64,000 bases of DNA from Chaetoderma sp. LZ-2023a (GCA_034401795.1 CM067373.1:86833023-86897022), one strand, 5' to 3'. Shown: positions 22,746 through 33,572, counted from the first letter of the stretch. Numbers and translations are program-made. The notes: generated by a model from the sequence alone, not told the origin.

Positions 22746-25700
22746 TCAAAATTCGTTTTTTAAAGACGGGTCTGAAAATCTTAGGTTATTCGATATTTTG
22801 GCAGGGTCGAGCTGTATTCCTTCATATTTATAATAGTCAGCCACGTAATTCATCTTTTCACTCTCACTACCGACACAATCATGATAACGGTTCTTTCCTG
22901 TTTAATTTAAAAAAAAAGGTTAATGTAATCTGAAAATAACCCATTGCCGCCATGTGCCTCATATTACAATGACGCGTAATAATGCCATACTTCATACATT
23001 TTTTTAATGACATAACCATTGCGTATAGCTAGCTGTAACTCTGGAGTGATCCATGTTCCGCATAAGCTGCGCTGTTCTTCCGTATGTTTGCATAGAGAAG
23101 ATTGTTAATTTTTTGCACATTCGGCGCATAGTACAAACATGAGGTGCGAATTTATTCTAGCAAGTAGCATGGGAAAGTATGAATCACGAGGTGGAAGGAC
23201 TTTGCATTTAATAAGACCAAAGAAGTCATGCACCGTCTTATCATTCAAGTCATTGCCTCTTAGTACTGTATATGACCCTTCTGAAAAACAGCATTGTTTC
23301 ATCACTCAATGATACATGGAAACACAGTCTAAATATTCGAGCGTGGTATGCTCATCCACTCCCATAAATAAATGAATCGCGGATGTACGTCCACCGAATA
23401 GCACTTCACGTGGAGATATTGGGTGGGCTAAGTCCAATTCAGTGATAAAATCATTTACCACGGAGGAATCAGCGACTTGTTTCTTAAAGTCGCATTCCCA
23501 CATAATTCTCACCGTATATCCGCGTGATTCAAATAAAGAAATGCGACATTGAAGCACAGAATATGCTTCTTCATATGTCTGATTGCCATATTGTGTATAT
23601 TTCGTACCGCGCTTATCACTGCAACAAGCAGACTCATGTCCGTGGAATTTACAACCTAAAAACTCGTAAATAATATTTTCAGATACATCAATTCCATCTA
23701 CATAATGTCCACAAATTTTCTGTTCACCACCATTTAGCGCATGCGCGATTTGGTGACCCTCGCATTGACTGACTCATTTCATCCATTCTTCGCCCAAAAC
23801 GCTATAAACACGTTTTGCTCTTAGTGCGAAATCCGGTACAGTCTGTACACTCTCAGGTCGAAGCCATAAAGTGCGATAGGCTGCATTACATGCACCCGCT
23901 AGTGTTATCCCTGTCACAAATGGATTTTGGCCTTCCGTCGATTCAGAAAATAAAGTCTTAATCTAGGCATGGCTAACCGTAAGACAGTTACATCATCATT
24001 ACAATATTGGATGAGATTTTTATCAACATTGTAGTGCTCGTGTCTAGATATCTGGTAGTTGTACCAGCGATCAGATTCAATTAATACATTCGCATTCATA
24101 TTTTGTGGACAGAATATCTCCCTCTCGGGAAAGGATATTACCGTACCCCAATATTGAGGCGTGTTGAGCTGATGGGGAAATGTCCCCTTACGAACAGGAA
24201 GATTAAAAGCATCACCCACCTTACGTAATGAAAGGAGAAAAAAAGTTAATGGAATCGATAAACCGAATAGTGCCTACATCAAATTAGAGAACTGAACGAC
24301 CGCGCATGAAAATATTTGAAGGTTTAAGACGCAGGTTAGCAGTTTTGCAAATGCATTGAAGGAGTAAAAGGGAATCATAGGCACGTGCATTGTGAGCGAT
24401 CACCAAGTAGTCAGAGAAAACATATTTTCTCTTGCTATTTTTACTGACACGCGCAGCCTTAGCACGTGTCAACCAGCTAACGAACTGAGTCACTGCGTCT
24501 AACCCATGACAGCGAACAGATACATAATTCGTGCCTCGATGACATGTAGAGCAATTGTCTTCGAGCGGTTGCTCGAAGCACACATCAGAACATACGTTGG
24601 CAACCACGAGATTGACTTTATGCTCAGCTAGAATATTAGTATTGCTACTGTCAATAGGCGATAAATATGTTTCTGCATCATAAATGATGTATTTTCGAAA
24701 ATCTTCGTAACTACAATTGTCGGTATTCGTACGCATAGAGCATGCGTGGGATAATAACATAATAGGTTCTTCAATTACTTTATGATAACATGTAAGATTT
24801 TCAGTAATGGCATACTTTTCTTTACACGCATGACATTTTGTCATACTGCATACGTGTTCATCGTCATCTTTACGTATGCGACTGAAACCATTTCGCCGGC
24901 CCCATTGGAGAAGTGGTTCGCCATACATTTACGGTTATAAAACTTACGATGACAATCAGCACCCATTATCTATAGCGTCTGTAGAAGTACAAGATCCGTT
25001 ATCAGAATAAAGTGTCTGACAACCACGACACAGTGCTGCGCATGAGTGATCATGATCGTATGACGCATTACAACGCGTACAGTAATTATGTACCAAAAGA
25101 AATGCGGCCATAGGCGTGATTAAGGATATATGATTATCACGTTCTGACTGCATAAGATTTATGCACGGTAAATTCGGGGAAGCGCTACTGAATAGGCGTT
25201 CATGTGTTGACTCTGAGTAGACTTGAATAGAAAATTGATTGCGAAAATGTTCCTGAAATTTGTTCCAATCAGTACTATTAATTTCGCGTTCAGGAATACA
25301 ACAAGCTGTATGATATTCACGTGCCATATGCGTCAAATATGTTTTATTACGTCTCAAATTAGTCCATTCATTTGCAGAGATTAATTTGTTCATTTTTTCA
25401 ATAAATTTTATTCTTAAAAATATTCCTGCTGCGAAACAGAATGGATATTCGGCGCATACGGATATAATACATCTTTTTATACGCATATACGCATCTAAAT
25501 CAGATGAATGTAAATTTAATAAATTTAAATGTCTAGTATTGATCGCACCTAGGAGAGTATTATTTCGCCCACCTGAGTTGTAGTCCTCTACACGAAAAAC
25601 ATGAAATTCAAAAACTTCTGATAACCTACAATCAGTATTTGACTGAATGACCTTTTCCACTGATTCTAAAATTATGTCAGGCGTAATTTCATTCCATAAC

Positions 25701-25939
25701 CTAAACTCCATCGCTATCGGCATTTCTATAGAAGGATGAATCAACTCGATTCTCACGTGATCATTCGGCTGAACATTGCTATATTCGCTATATATATCAA
25801 GCAAAGATTGAAAGACGCCTGACACGAACTCAGAATGAGAAAGTGGTGTATCGGCTATAGGATAACTTTTAAAAGATACATTGCATTCAGTACCTTCAAG
25901 ATGAAACCTTTTACTACGGTATTTGCGTACAGTCTCCAC
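22746..25939 (-). pseudogene. PolB: Polinton DNA polymerase B, disrupted and 3' truncated
   Basis: Replicative polymerase of the protein-primed B family. The N-terminal domain at 25939-24956 ends in Cys pairs (CTRCNASYDHDHSCAALCRG). Exonuclease motifs follow: Exo I in IIYDAETYLSP, Exo II in VIAHNARAYDSLLLL, Exo III in YCNDDVTVLR. Then MWECDFKKQV, FGGRTSAIHLF and palm motif A (TTLEYLDCVSMYH). The rest reaches GTWITPEL and ADYYKYEGIQLDP, then stops at 22746-22748; the KxY-type motif B and the catalytic DTDS motif C never appear. Other lesions: frame changes near 24928-24956, at 24220-24284, near 23900 and near 23560-23300, and a TGA at 23774-23776. It is non-functional on both counts. Confidence 0.92.
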
Positions 25940-25968
25940 ATATATATATAGTCTGTATAATCAAATAC

Positions 25969-26968
25969 CTACCCTCCGATTTGAGCATACTCATAGTGTT
26001 GCAAATAACGATTAAGTAGATCATCTGTAAGCACTATGTTCTCCGATATACATCGACTGATTTCATCAAGGATGAGACTAATTTCGTCTGCCGAATGATT
26101 TGCACGTGTGTCAATAAGAGTTTGATGAGTAGGAACATCGATGCGATAAGAGGAATCATTAGGAAGCCATGCTAAATCCAGAGATAAGTCATTAGCAGAA
26201 GACACAATTCAGTCTGGAACTGGCACATCGTCACATAAATTTAGGTCGGAATCATTAGGAAGGCATGCTAAATCCAGTGATATGTCATTAGCAGAAGGCA
26301 CAATACAGTCAGGAACTGGCAAATTGTCACATAAATTTAGGTCGGAATCATTAGGAAGGCATACTAAATCCAAAGATAGGTTATTAGATGAATACACAAT
26401 AAAGTCAAGAATGGATGCATCGTCAAATAAATTTACATCGTAATCATTAAGAAGGCATGCTAAATCCTGAGATAGGTCATTAGCAAAAGGCGAAATACAG
26501 TCTAGAACTGGTGCAGTGTCAATTAAATTTGGATCGTGTCCATCACGTACATCGGTCGAATAATTAAGATCAATTACGTATTCGCGTATGATCGGTAGAT
26601 GCAGGTTGTGCATGTATAATTACGTCATAATCATATACATCATCCAGATAATTGAAAACATCAGCATCGGTATTCGTAATAGACAGTACAGGAATGACTT
26701 CGCAGTAATCAGGAACAGAGTTGACATCACTATCATTTACATCACGTAATGCAATGTTGTTATGTTGACCAGATACGCGCGTTTGCGGAATTGTAAAGTC
26801 AGGTTCATATAGCATAGAACCCAGATATAAAAGGTTATCCACATGTTTATCAGGTGAATAGCGTAGATCCATGTTTAATCTAGCGACATCAGAGTCACGC
26901 ATCTGCTGCAAAATCACATTAACCGCCTTTTCACATTCTTTAATTTCATCGCTTAAATTATTTGCCAT
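25969..26968 (-). pseudogene. Acidic protein with 32-residue repeats, 5' of PolB
   Basis: Starts at ATG 26968 (MANNLSDEIKECEKAVNVIL). A frameshift near 26570-26613 leads into a region with about four and a half tandem 32-residue repeats of the type DLNLCDNLPVPDCIVPSAND followed by ISLDLACLPNDS. A TGA at 26209-26211 replaces the Cys codon of the PVPDC phrase, after which the same frame continues to 25969 (helical end, DDLLNRYLQHYEYAQIGG). Very acidic, no known domain. It is the gene nearest the right end and precedes PolB by about 30 bases. A role as an interaction scaffold is speculation; I do not know this protein from other Polintons. Confidence 0.6.
26155..26545. repeat. 96-bp tandem repeat (coding)
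   Basis: The phrase ggaaggcatNctaaatcc begins at 26161, 26257, 26353 and 26449, an exact 96-bp step, so reading frame is kept across units. A partial fifth unit follows. Confidence 0.95.
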
Positions 26969-27127
26969 TTTGTTATGTCTTTAACGCACACTTAATCCGA
27001 ACTTTATTTGAAAATGTAAAATCTACACTCTAAAATGTTTCTTTTAAAAAAGAACAAATATCGACAACGAACTAGACAGGCATGCTCTGCTTAAATACGC
27101 GCAGAGAACAGCGCCATGCAGAGACCA

Positions 27128-27608
27128 GCCATAGCATTCCTCCTCAGCCTCCTCCTCCTCCTCCTCCTCCTCCTCCTCCTCCTCCTCCTCCTCCTCCTCC
27201 TATCCGCTACTCCTCAGTCTCTCATAGACCGCCCTTATCAGACCCCCTCTTAAACTCTATTATGTTTACCTTACATACCACGGAGGGGCCACGGAGGGGA
27301 GGGGGGGGGGGGGCGCCGCTAAGTTAAAACGTAAAATACCCAACTTTTGGGGGTTAAAATTTTCAGCAATTGGACATACAATGGGGTTTTACCATGATTC
27401 ACATAAACTAAATATAGATTCTCAAGTGTGCGAATATAGACGTCATTGTTCTCAAATCTCTAAATCACTGGGGGGATGATCGCCATTGTTCTCAAAAACG
27501 TGTGCGGACGATCGCCAATGTTCTTCCTTTGTGTGAATACGATCGCCATTGTTCTCAAAGATCTCCTGCTGAGAAGAACAATAGCGATCATCAACCCGCT
27601 TTAATACT
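27128..27608. repeat. Right terminal inverted repeat of the Polinton
   Basis: On the - strand it begins AGTATTAAAGCGGGTTGATG and keeps exactly 33 bases to the shared TATTGTTC, as does the left end. Inner part holds a (CCT)n tract (about 27140-27200) where the left copy has imperfect gaggag. The left end carries further foldback sequence beyond 11672 that has no counterpart here. Confidence 0.92.
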
Positions 27609-27614
27609 ATCACT
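27609..27614. repeat. Right target-site duplication ATCACT
   Basis: Identical to 11180-11185, directly after the right terminus. Confidence 0.85.
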
Positions 27615-27759
27615 TGCGCAATTTGCAAGCCAGGCATTCCAAAATTTCAAAAATATTTGTCTCTTGGCATGCAAAGGGGCATTCATGAAGATCATTTCAG
27701 AGGTCAGCTAGGCTGGTTTGACCATTAAATCATGTTCTGTATAATTTTACAACACTCAC

Positions 27760-27872
27760 CGCAGCTGTACCGGCAAACCAATCTCTTACATGGTCCCCAC
27801 GGCTTTAGCGGCAGACATGGCGCTTGACAACTTACGGGCCTTAATAACTGCACCACCACGAGTTTGTACAGT
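27760..27872 (-). pseudogene. Isolated MDH1-type exon with a 1-base deletion
   Basis: A 113-bp block between a good acceptor (ccttttag) and donor (GCG|GTGAGTG) reads TVQTRGGAVIKARKLSSAMS and AAKAV, matching the conserved helix of cytosolic malate dehydrogenase around its Ser-Ser-Ala-Met-Ser segment. The next codons match the family (DHVRDWF) only after a one-base shift near 27810, where one base is missing. The enzyme interconverts malate and oxaloacetate with NAD. No neighbouring MDH exon was found on either side, and the Polinton lies 152 bp downstream. It could be a stray pseudo-exon, a piece of a gene interrupted by the element, or a live exon with an assembly error. Confidence 0.75.
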
Positions 27873-29038
27873 CTAAAAGGAAAGTGAAACTCATCTTGTT
27901 AATGAGATTAGTATTATTTACAATGTGTGCATGCCATCATATATACGTGTTGTTGTATGAATTGTATGGCTTTACTATTCAATAGACATGCTGTTGAATA
28001 TTTTAAAAATTTTTGACTGTTACTGCCCAGCTTACATGTATAATTTTCTGGAAATTGAGATTCAAGTAGTTCAGGGATCGATCGATTCCAACATAGGCAA
28101 AGTGTGTGTGGAGCTTAGCTAAGGATGGGCGGGGCATAGCTAAAACTAGATTCCTCCATTGGTCAAGCCTCTAATATGTTCCTCATTTAAATAAGTATGT
28201 ACATCTCAATATGCCATCTGTCTGATGGGTGATTTCCTAATTTAAATGAGTGAACACAGAACATCTCAATATGCCAACTTTTCCAGGTGGGCCTATCCGT
28301 TTCTATCCGTTTCTAATTTGTTAAGAAAACCTTACCATAGTTGTTCTAGATTATTATAGTGATTTGCAATATTTTAAAGATAATATAAGTTTCTCTTCAA
28401 TAATAACCATATGTGCAGAATATAATATACACAGCCAACCACCCGCCCCAACACCCACCCCAATCCTCCTCCAAAGTACTGTTAATACATTTAATCTTGC
28501 TTAATGATGTCAGGTTGAAAAATGCAATTAAATGCGCACGTGATATTGCCCCAGAAGTGTATCAAGCAGTGCTAGGAAGGTTACTCTTTGCACTAACATG
28601 CTAATGCGTCTTCTGAAAATCGAACGCACATCCTAAACTGAGTTCAAATGTGACTGTTTAATTCCTATCAACAGTGCCGTGTTTAGTGGTGACCGCGGCC
28701 AGGTGGCGTTCCATCTCTCATAGGTGGTTGCGTCCGGAGGCTCCTCATCTGGAAATCTTTGTACAATAAGATGATCTGAGAAACCATTTCCTGCATTCGC
28801 AGTGATAAATTGCTTCCATAAGTTTGCTTCTAATTTGAAGGTCAGTTTAAACCAATCTGAATTTCAGAGGAATGTTGACGGAACTTCCATCTTTTCTTCA
28901 ATGTATCACACTCATTTCGCCTTACAATCTACAATATTAGCTGCTGTTGCTGCTATTCACGGATTGCTAGATTAACCATTTACTGTTCAGATTTGGTGAG
29001 GAAAATCTAAATATTTCCTTGTTAAATGGCCATCTGCT
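27873..29038. other. Intergenic DNA with a MITE
   Basis: Apart from the MITE at 27985-28310, I see no gene. The + frame at 28413-28604 has no recognisable motif. Confidence 0.5.
27985..28310 (-). mobile_element. MITE, family A, minus orientation
   Basis: Contains, in reverse order to the 29.6-kb copy, the ctgttgaatatttt/ttttgactg arm, tataattttctggaaattgag, gatcgatcgattccaaca, gtggagcttagctaa and gggcggggcatagct. Ends with a gtgggcctatccgtttct block also present near 9815. Confidence 0.7.
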
Positions 29039-29137
29039 GGTAAAGAGTTTTCTTTTGAAGATTTTACCACTGAAATGACTGGCTCTATTATCGAGCCAGT
29101 CATTCCAGTGGTAAACTTTCTAAAAAACCTCTTTAAC
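29039..29137. repeat. Hairpin, arms about 45 nt with one strong 23-bp core
   Basis: tttaccactgaaatgactgg ctc at 29063 pairs with 29093-29115 with one mismatch, loop of seven bases (tattatc). Pairing continues outward imperfectly (taaagagttttcttttgaag against taaagaggttttttagaaag). The shape resembles a precursor microRNA or a small foldback element. No expression evidence. Confidence 0.7.
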
Positions 29138-29244
29138 TGTCGATGGATATTCCTCAAGACTACTGCAGAGGCCGGTTTTAGCCAACTTGACCATTAAAGG
29201 ATCAATCATACATCACTACTCTAGGACGAGTTGGGCAGTATAAC

Positions 29245-29325
29245 GACTACTCACGCACGCACACTCACGCGCGCATGCACATACGCACGTACGCACGCAC
29301 GCTCGCACACACGCACGCATACACT
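29245..29325. repeat. Degenerate (ACGC)n repeat
   Basis: Interrupted acgc/cgca units on the + strand. Confidence 0.8.
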
Positions 29326-29621
29326 CACCGTGGTTTCTGCCACCTCCCATCTGTCCGTAACTCTGTTTGGATTACCATTACCTAAACCAATATCGCTCTA
29401 TTCATACAGGGCCGCTTGGTCAGATATCAGGTTGTTGCTGTTGTTGCTGCTGTAAGTGTAAGTCGCCATAGCACACGACCTCAAAACAAAGCCTTTAAAC
29501 ATGATTACAGATGAACAATTCTTTTAACAACAACAGTTGCATGTATCGCCAGCATCATTAAATAGCCGCCCACCCATATTTGACAAGAATAGTGCTGTCG
29601 AAACTTGAAAGCTGACGTCCA

Positions 29622-30014
29622 ATGGACCTTTCCAATTTTAGCTATGTCCCTCCTATCTCTAGCTAAGCTCCATCCACAGCACGCTCGTGTTGGGATCGAT
29701 CGATCCCCGAACTCGCTGACTATGAATTTCCAGAAAATTATACAGGTAAGCTGTTGAATATTTCGAAACTAATTTGACTGGTTGCTGTTGATGCCTGTGG
29801 CAGCAACAGCGCCCACTCAAATTAGTTTCAAAATATTCAACATGTTTATTAAATGGCAAAAACTTGCAATTCGCACAAGGTTTTAAGCGTTTAAAACTGG
29901 CTATATCGAGTCGTTCATGACGCCATGATTATGACCTCATCCTGCACGTAATTTAGCTGACTATGACGTCATATCACGTCATATGATCGAGTTGATAAAC
30001 TTGGAAAGGTCCAT
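29622..30014 (+). mobile_element. MITE, family A, reference copy (393 bp)
   Basis: Terminal inverted repeats are intact: atggacctttccaa at 29622 and ttggaaaggtccat at 30001-30014. In the centre a long foldback pairs ttgaatatttcgaaactaat/ttgactgg with its reverse complement, with gttgctgttgatgcc and tggcagcaacagc as upper stem and loop. Distal half has several TGACGTCA-like motifs (gactatgacgtcatatcacg). No coding capacity. Its target duplication is not clear. Confidence 0.88.
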
Positions 30015-30338
30015 AGGCATAAGGGTCTTGTCTCGGCAATGACTGACCATTTTAAATACCAAATCAGACCACGCAAATCGTACACATGAAAATCTATTAT
30101 CAGCTTATAATCATCGAAATTAGCAATATTTTCTCTACAAATATGTAATGTTACAGGAGGTAAATGCAACCATAGTAACCGTTCGTATGTTGTTACCACA
30201 AAATAAAACTTGTGATTTTAGCAACAGACATTAACAAGACGACCAATGACATTGATGCTCACCCAGACGGAGCTTTAGCATTTAAATTATTATCATTTGA
30301 AGAGACTTGATTCTTTAAATTAAATTAGTGGGAAATTA

Positions 30339-31855
30339 ATGATGGATGCTGATCAAACAATCAGATCGATTCTTAGGTTCCATTCCGTCAAAATAATAAT
30401 ACAATACGGCCACCAAACGCTAAATATACGTTCTCTTAAACAAAACTTAATCGCCCTTAGGTATCTATGCAAAACAGAAGCAAAAGCCCTACTTTGGGAT
30501 GCTCGTTCCTATGGAGATGCAGACCTCAATTCTGACCATAAGCCAGTCGTTACACGCCTTCAGATGAACCATTTCTACCTAATGCATAAACGTCATACGT
30601 GGCAAGAGGGTAGAGTCACCTACAACCAACCCAAGCTCATCAAGCACAAAAGGGCCCTCGGGGAGAAGATAGCTAACATCAAGGTCAGCTCCGATCCAAA
30701 CGAAGCATTAACTAAAATATTGAAATGTATGGAATCATCAGCTATCAGCACCATACGAGTTCTAAAAACAACTAAACTAGGTATACTGATGGCCCTGTAG
30801 TCGTAAAATTTATCAGCAGAGCAGAAAGCGTTAGTGCCGCACATCTATCAACGTGCCCAAAGTAAAAACTACAGCAATCTACGCAAGGAACGCAATTGCA
30901 TTCTGCGCCAAATTAGCGAACGCTTAAAAGATCTTGCCATTCAACAAGCAAAGTCCTTGGCAGATGAGATTACTGTCATGGATGACTATCACAAAATGTT
31001 TCGGGCAGCTCGGACCCAGAGAGTCACTAGCTACACACCACCACTCACTGTACACAACTCTGAAGGATACTTTATCAGGACTGGGCAGGGTAAAGCCGAG
31101 GCAATCCGAGAATGCTTCCAGAAACAGTTCACTAACCACGATAATGAACACATAAACTCGTTCTCAAGAGACCCTAGGCTATGACAAACACCAATTAAAA
31201 CAGCAGAAGAAGAGCTGTAACATGGGCGTGCATCCGGTCCTGATGGCATGAGTAATGAACTATTCAAATACGCAAGTGACATTATCTCAACACCTATTAT
31301 GCACCTACTCAAGTCAGCTTTTGTGCACCACCTTCTCATCGATGATGTAGGCCAAGGCACCCTTATCGCGCTACCTAAGCCCAAGAAGTCACATGGCCCC
31401 CAGCCAATCTGCGGCCCATTGTGCTCATCAACAGCATACGGAAAATCCTATCCAATGTTAATATATGTCGCATCTAAGACAAGATCGATGACTTCACTGG
31501 ATCCTGTCAAAGTGGCTTTAAATGTGGACGCAGCTGCGCAGACATTGTATGGGCTCAACACATGCTAGTGTCAGTAGTCATGTCAAATCAATGGGATTTC
31601 TACAAAATAGATATTGATATGTCACGCGCATTCGACACAATTCAACGCTCAAAGATCCGAGATGTACTACGTCAGGTCAGTTACAATGAAATGAGCTAAC
31701 GGCTAGTGAGACTACTGCTTGCAGACACCAAGCTGAGAGTACGAGTCAAGTCAGTGAAGTCTGTAGCGGTTGAGATATCCACCGGCTCCCCACATGGAGA
31801 TGGTCTATTCCCTGCGCTTTTCACCGGTTACTTTGCTGCTGCGGGAAAATTCCGT
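30339..31855 (+). pseudogene. LINE ORF2 fragment (endonuclease end to RT motif B), dead
   Basis: Non-LTR retrotransposon. The end of an APE-type endonuclease appears as DLNSDHKPVVTRLQ near 30520-30560. A spacer rich in Lys/Arg follows (SKNYSNLRKERNCILRQISE). RT signatures then come: RASGPDGMSNELFKYA near 31225, GTLIALPKPKKSHGPQ near 31350, motif A as DIDMSRAFDTIQRSK near 31610, and motif B as ISTGSPHGDGLFPALF near 31780. Several stops and frame changes separate these (for example 30798, 31181, 31566). It ends abruptly inside RT at about 31850, where the duplicated exon segment starts. Same family as the pieces at 8322-9420 and 36880-38060. Confidence 0.85.
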
Positions 31856-32530
31856 CCAAAGATCTAACCCCCTGGAATATGTCGTCTGCAAAACTCAGCA
31901 ATCAGACGGTTATTTGTAGTTCAATGCTGACTGCAATCCTTTTCATGTTAAACAGGTAGATTGCAGTATCGGCAGTAATGGCAACACGGTATTTTTGATT
32001 GCGCAGGGGAAATCACTCAGATCCATACTTTTGTCACTGATGGAGAACCACAACTGCAAGACGTTCAGATTACCATCTACTGTGGCGCGTATGCATTTAC
32101 TTTGTCTACTCTTTTGCGTTGGTGCCATAGGTCTTTTTGAAAAGATGGAGCCACTTATTTCGCATGATATACACGAGTCACTCAGGGAATTTAGTTATAA
32201 GCTTTCACCCAGTATGATTAACATAGACATCTGCAAATACTTGTTCTTATATACCAGAGTTATCTCCCCCCCTAACATACTTAAATGGCCTTAAAACATC
32301 TGCTCTCCAATCATTAGCAGTTGCACGTCTTGGGTATTTATGTATACGCTTCCGAATTGCTATATTGATAACGGTACCGGGTGACAACGCGCGGGTTTGG
32401 ATCGAGTTTCAGATAAATTTGTCTAATCAATCCCACCCATCCCACTCCCAAGAATACATTGTGTTCAAAAGATAAGTTTTTGGAGTAAAATTCTAAAGGA
32501 CATGCATGGATATACTTCAACATGTTTTTT
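31855..32530 (+). pseudogene. Inverted, decayed duplicate of exon 3 and its 3' flank
   Basis: From tccaaagat onward this strand follows the reverse complement of 4080 down to 3420: intron end, acceptor (aaactcagcaatcagacgg), exon 3 and the flank to the tetranucleotide array. The copy of the exon has a TAG in DGYL-stop, a one-base deletion at the segment after KSLR, and an insertion of about 50 bases near 32095. It lacks exons 1 and 2 and an ATG, so it is a pseudo-exon. The presence of intron sequence rules out a retrocopy. Confidence 0.88.
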
Positions 32531-32537
32531 GGTGAAA

Positions 32538-32538
32538 T

Positions 32539-32569
<31 letters not shown>

Positions 32570-32640
32570 CTTGCCTGCCTGCCTGCCTGCCTGCCTGTCT
32601 GTCTGTCCGTCCGTCCGTCCGTCCGTCCGTCCGTCCGTCC

Positions 32641-32688
<48 letters not shown>

Positions 32689-32690
32689 TT
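32538..32690. repeat. Tetranucleotide array (CTGC)n (CCGT)n (CTGT)n
   Basis: Three successive tetranucleotide phases, mirror of the (CAGG)n array near 3.3 kb at the far end of the duplicated segment. Cys/Leu/Pro-rich frames through it are artefacts. Confidence 0.95.
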
Positions 32691-32878
32691 ACACTGAAAA
32701 AAACCCCATGGCACAGGAATTTAATTTAAAATCTCTCTACCTAAATTTTTCCTATCGAGACCAAGTTTAGATTTACTCAGAGTGCCCTTGAGATTGTTGG
32801 GGTAAAGTGTACTTACCAGTAAGTCACTTCAACAGGTTAGTATTGATCTTACATTATTGGGAAACTGCGCGAACAAAT

Positions 32879-32952
32879 GCACATGTGCACGCGCACGCGC
32901 ACACACACGCACACATGCACGCACGCACGCATGCATGCACACACGCGGGCGT

Positions 32953-33030
<78 letters not shown>
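32879..33030. repeat. (CA)n-type microsatellite with acgc variants
   Basis: Pure CA from about 32955 to 33028, preceded by cgca/catg variants. Confidence 0.95.
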
Positions 33031-33031
<1 letters not shown>

Positions 33032-33084
33032 AATGCACACACCAATGCATGCACGAACGAATGTGTGTCTATCTGTTTGTCTCT

Positions 33085-33087
33085 ATG

Positions 33088-33139
<52 letters not shown>

Positions 33140-33235
33140 CCGGCCTGCCTGCCTGCATACATGCCTACCTGCCTGCCTGCCATCCTGCCATCCTGCCATC
33201 TTACCTTCTTATCTGTCATGCTGTCTATCTGTTTG

Positions 33236-33285
<50 letters not shown>

Positions 33286-33440
33286 TGTCTGTCTGTCTGT
33301 CTGTCTGTCTTTCTGTCTGTCTGTCTGTCTGCCTATCTACTTACCTACCTACCTACCTACCTGACTTCCCGCCTGCCTGCCTGGCTGCCTGCCTGCCTGC
33401 CTGACTGACTGACTGACTGACTGACTGTCTGTCTGCCTGT
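33085..33440. repeat. Long (CTGC)n/(CTGT)n/(CTAC)n/(CTGA)n array
   Basis: Tetranucleotide tract of about 350 bp with changing phase. Not coding despite long frames. Confidence 0.95.
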
Positions 33441-33452
33441 TTCAGATGGATG

Positions 33453-33572
33453 GCGAGTCGGGATGGATGGATGGATGGATGGATGGATGGATGGAGGGAT
33501 GAATGGTCTGCGGGGACTGGCTGGTATTGATGGATGGATGAATGGATGGATGGATGGATGGATGGATGGATC
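33453..33572. repeat. (GGAT)n microsatellite
   Basis: Two blocks of ggat/gatg repeats around an interruption at 33495-33528. Followed by unremarkable AT-rich DNA to about 34000. Confidence 0.93.

Larger units (their letters stand above)
11186..27608 (-). mobile_element. Polinton/Maverick DNA transposon, degraded, 16.4 kb
   Basis: Complete by its ends: inverted terminal repeats (11186-11672 and about 27128-27608), 5'-AGT starts on both sides consistent with the AG...TC termini known for Polintons, and a perfect 6-bp ATCACT duplication. Inside, on one strand, are the family's hallmark genes: protein-primed type DNA polymerase B, retroviral-like integrase, FtsK/HerA-like packaging ATPase, adenain-like cysteine protease, double jelly-roll major capsid protein and single jelly-roll penton. 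PolB, integrase, capsid, penton and ATPase carry stops, frameshifts or deletions, so it cannot move or package on its own. The left 2.4 kb and the right 0.16 kb next to the repeats are non-coding. Adintoviruses share this gene set, so it could be described as an endogenous virus of that group. Confidence 0.95.

Noticed and set aside
27082..27327. Proline-rich frame
   Set aside because: Created by the (CCT)n tract of the Polinton right terminal repeat.
27609..27620. Alternative right end of the Polinton at 27614 (AGTGATAGT start on the - strand)
   Set aside because: That alignment leaves no matching target duplication (ATCACT against TGCGCA) and adds six bases relative to the other three ends; the end at 27608 gives a perfect duplication.
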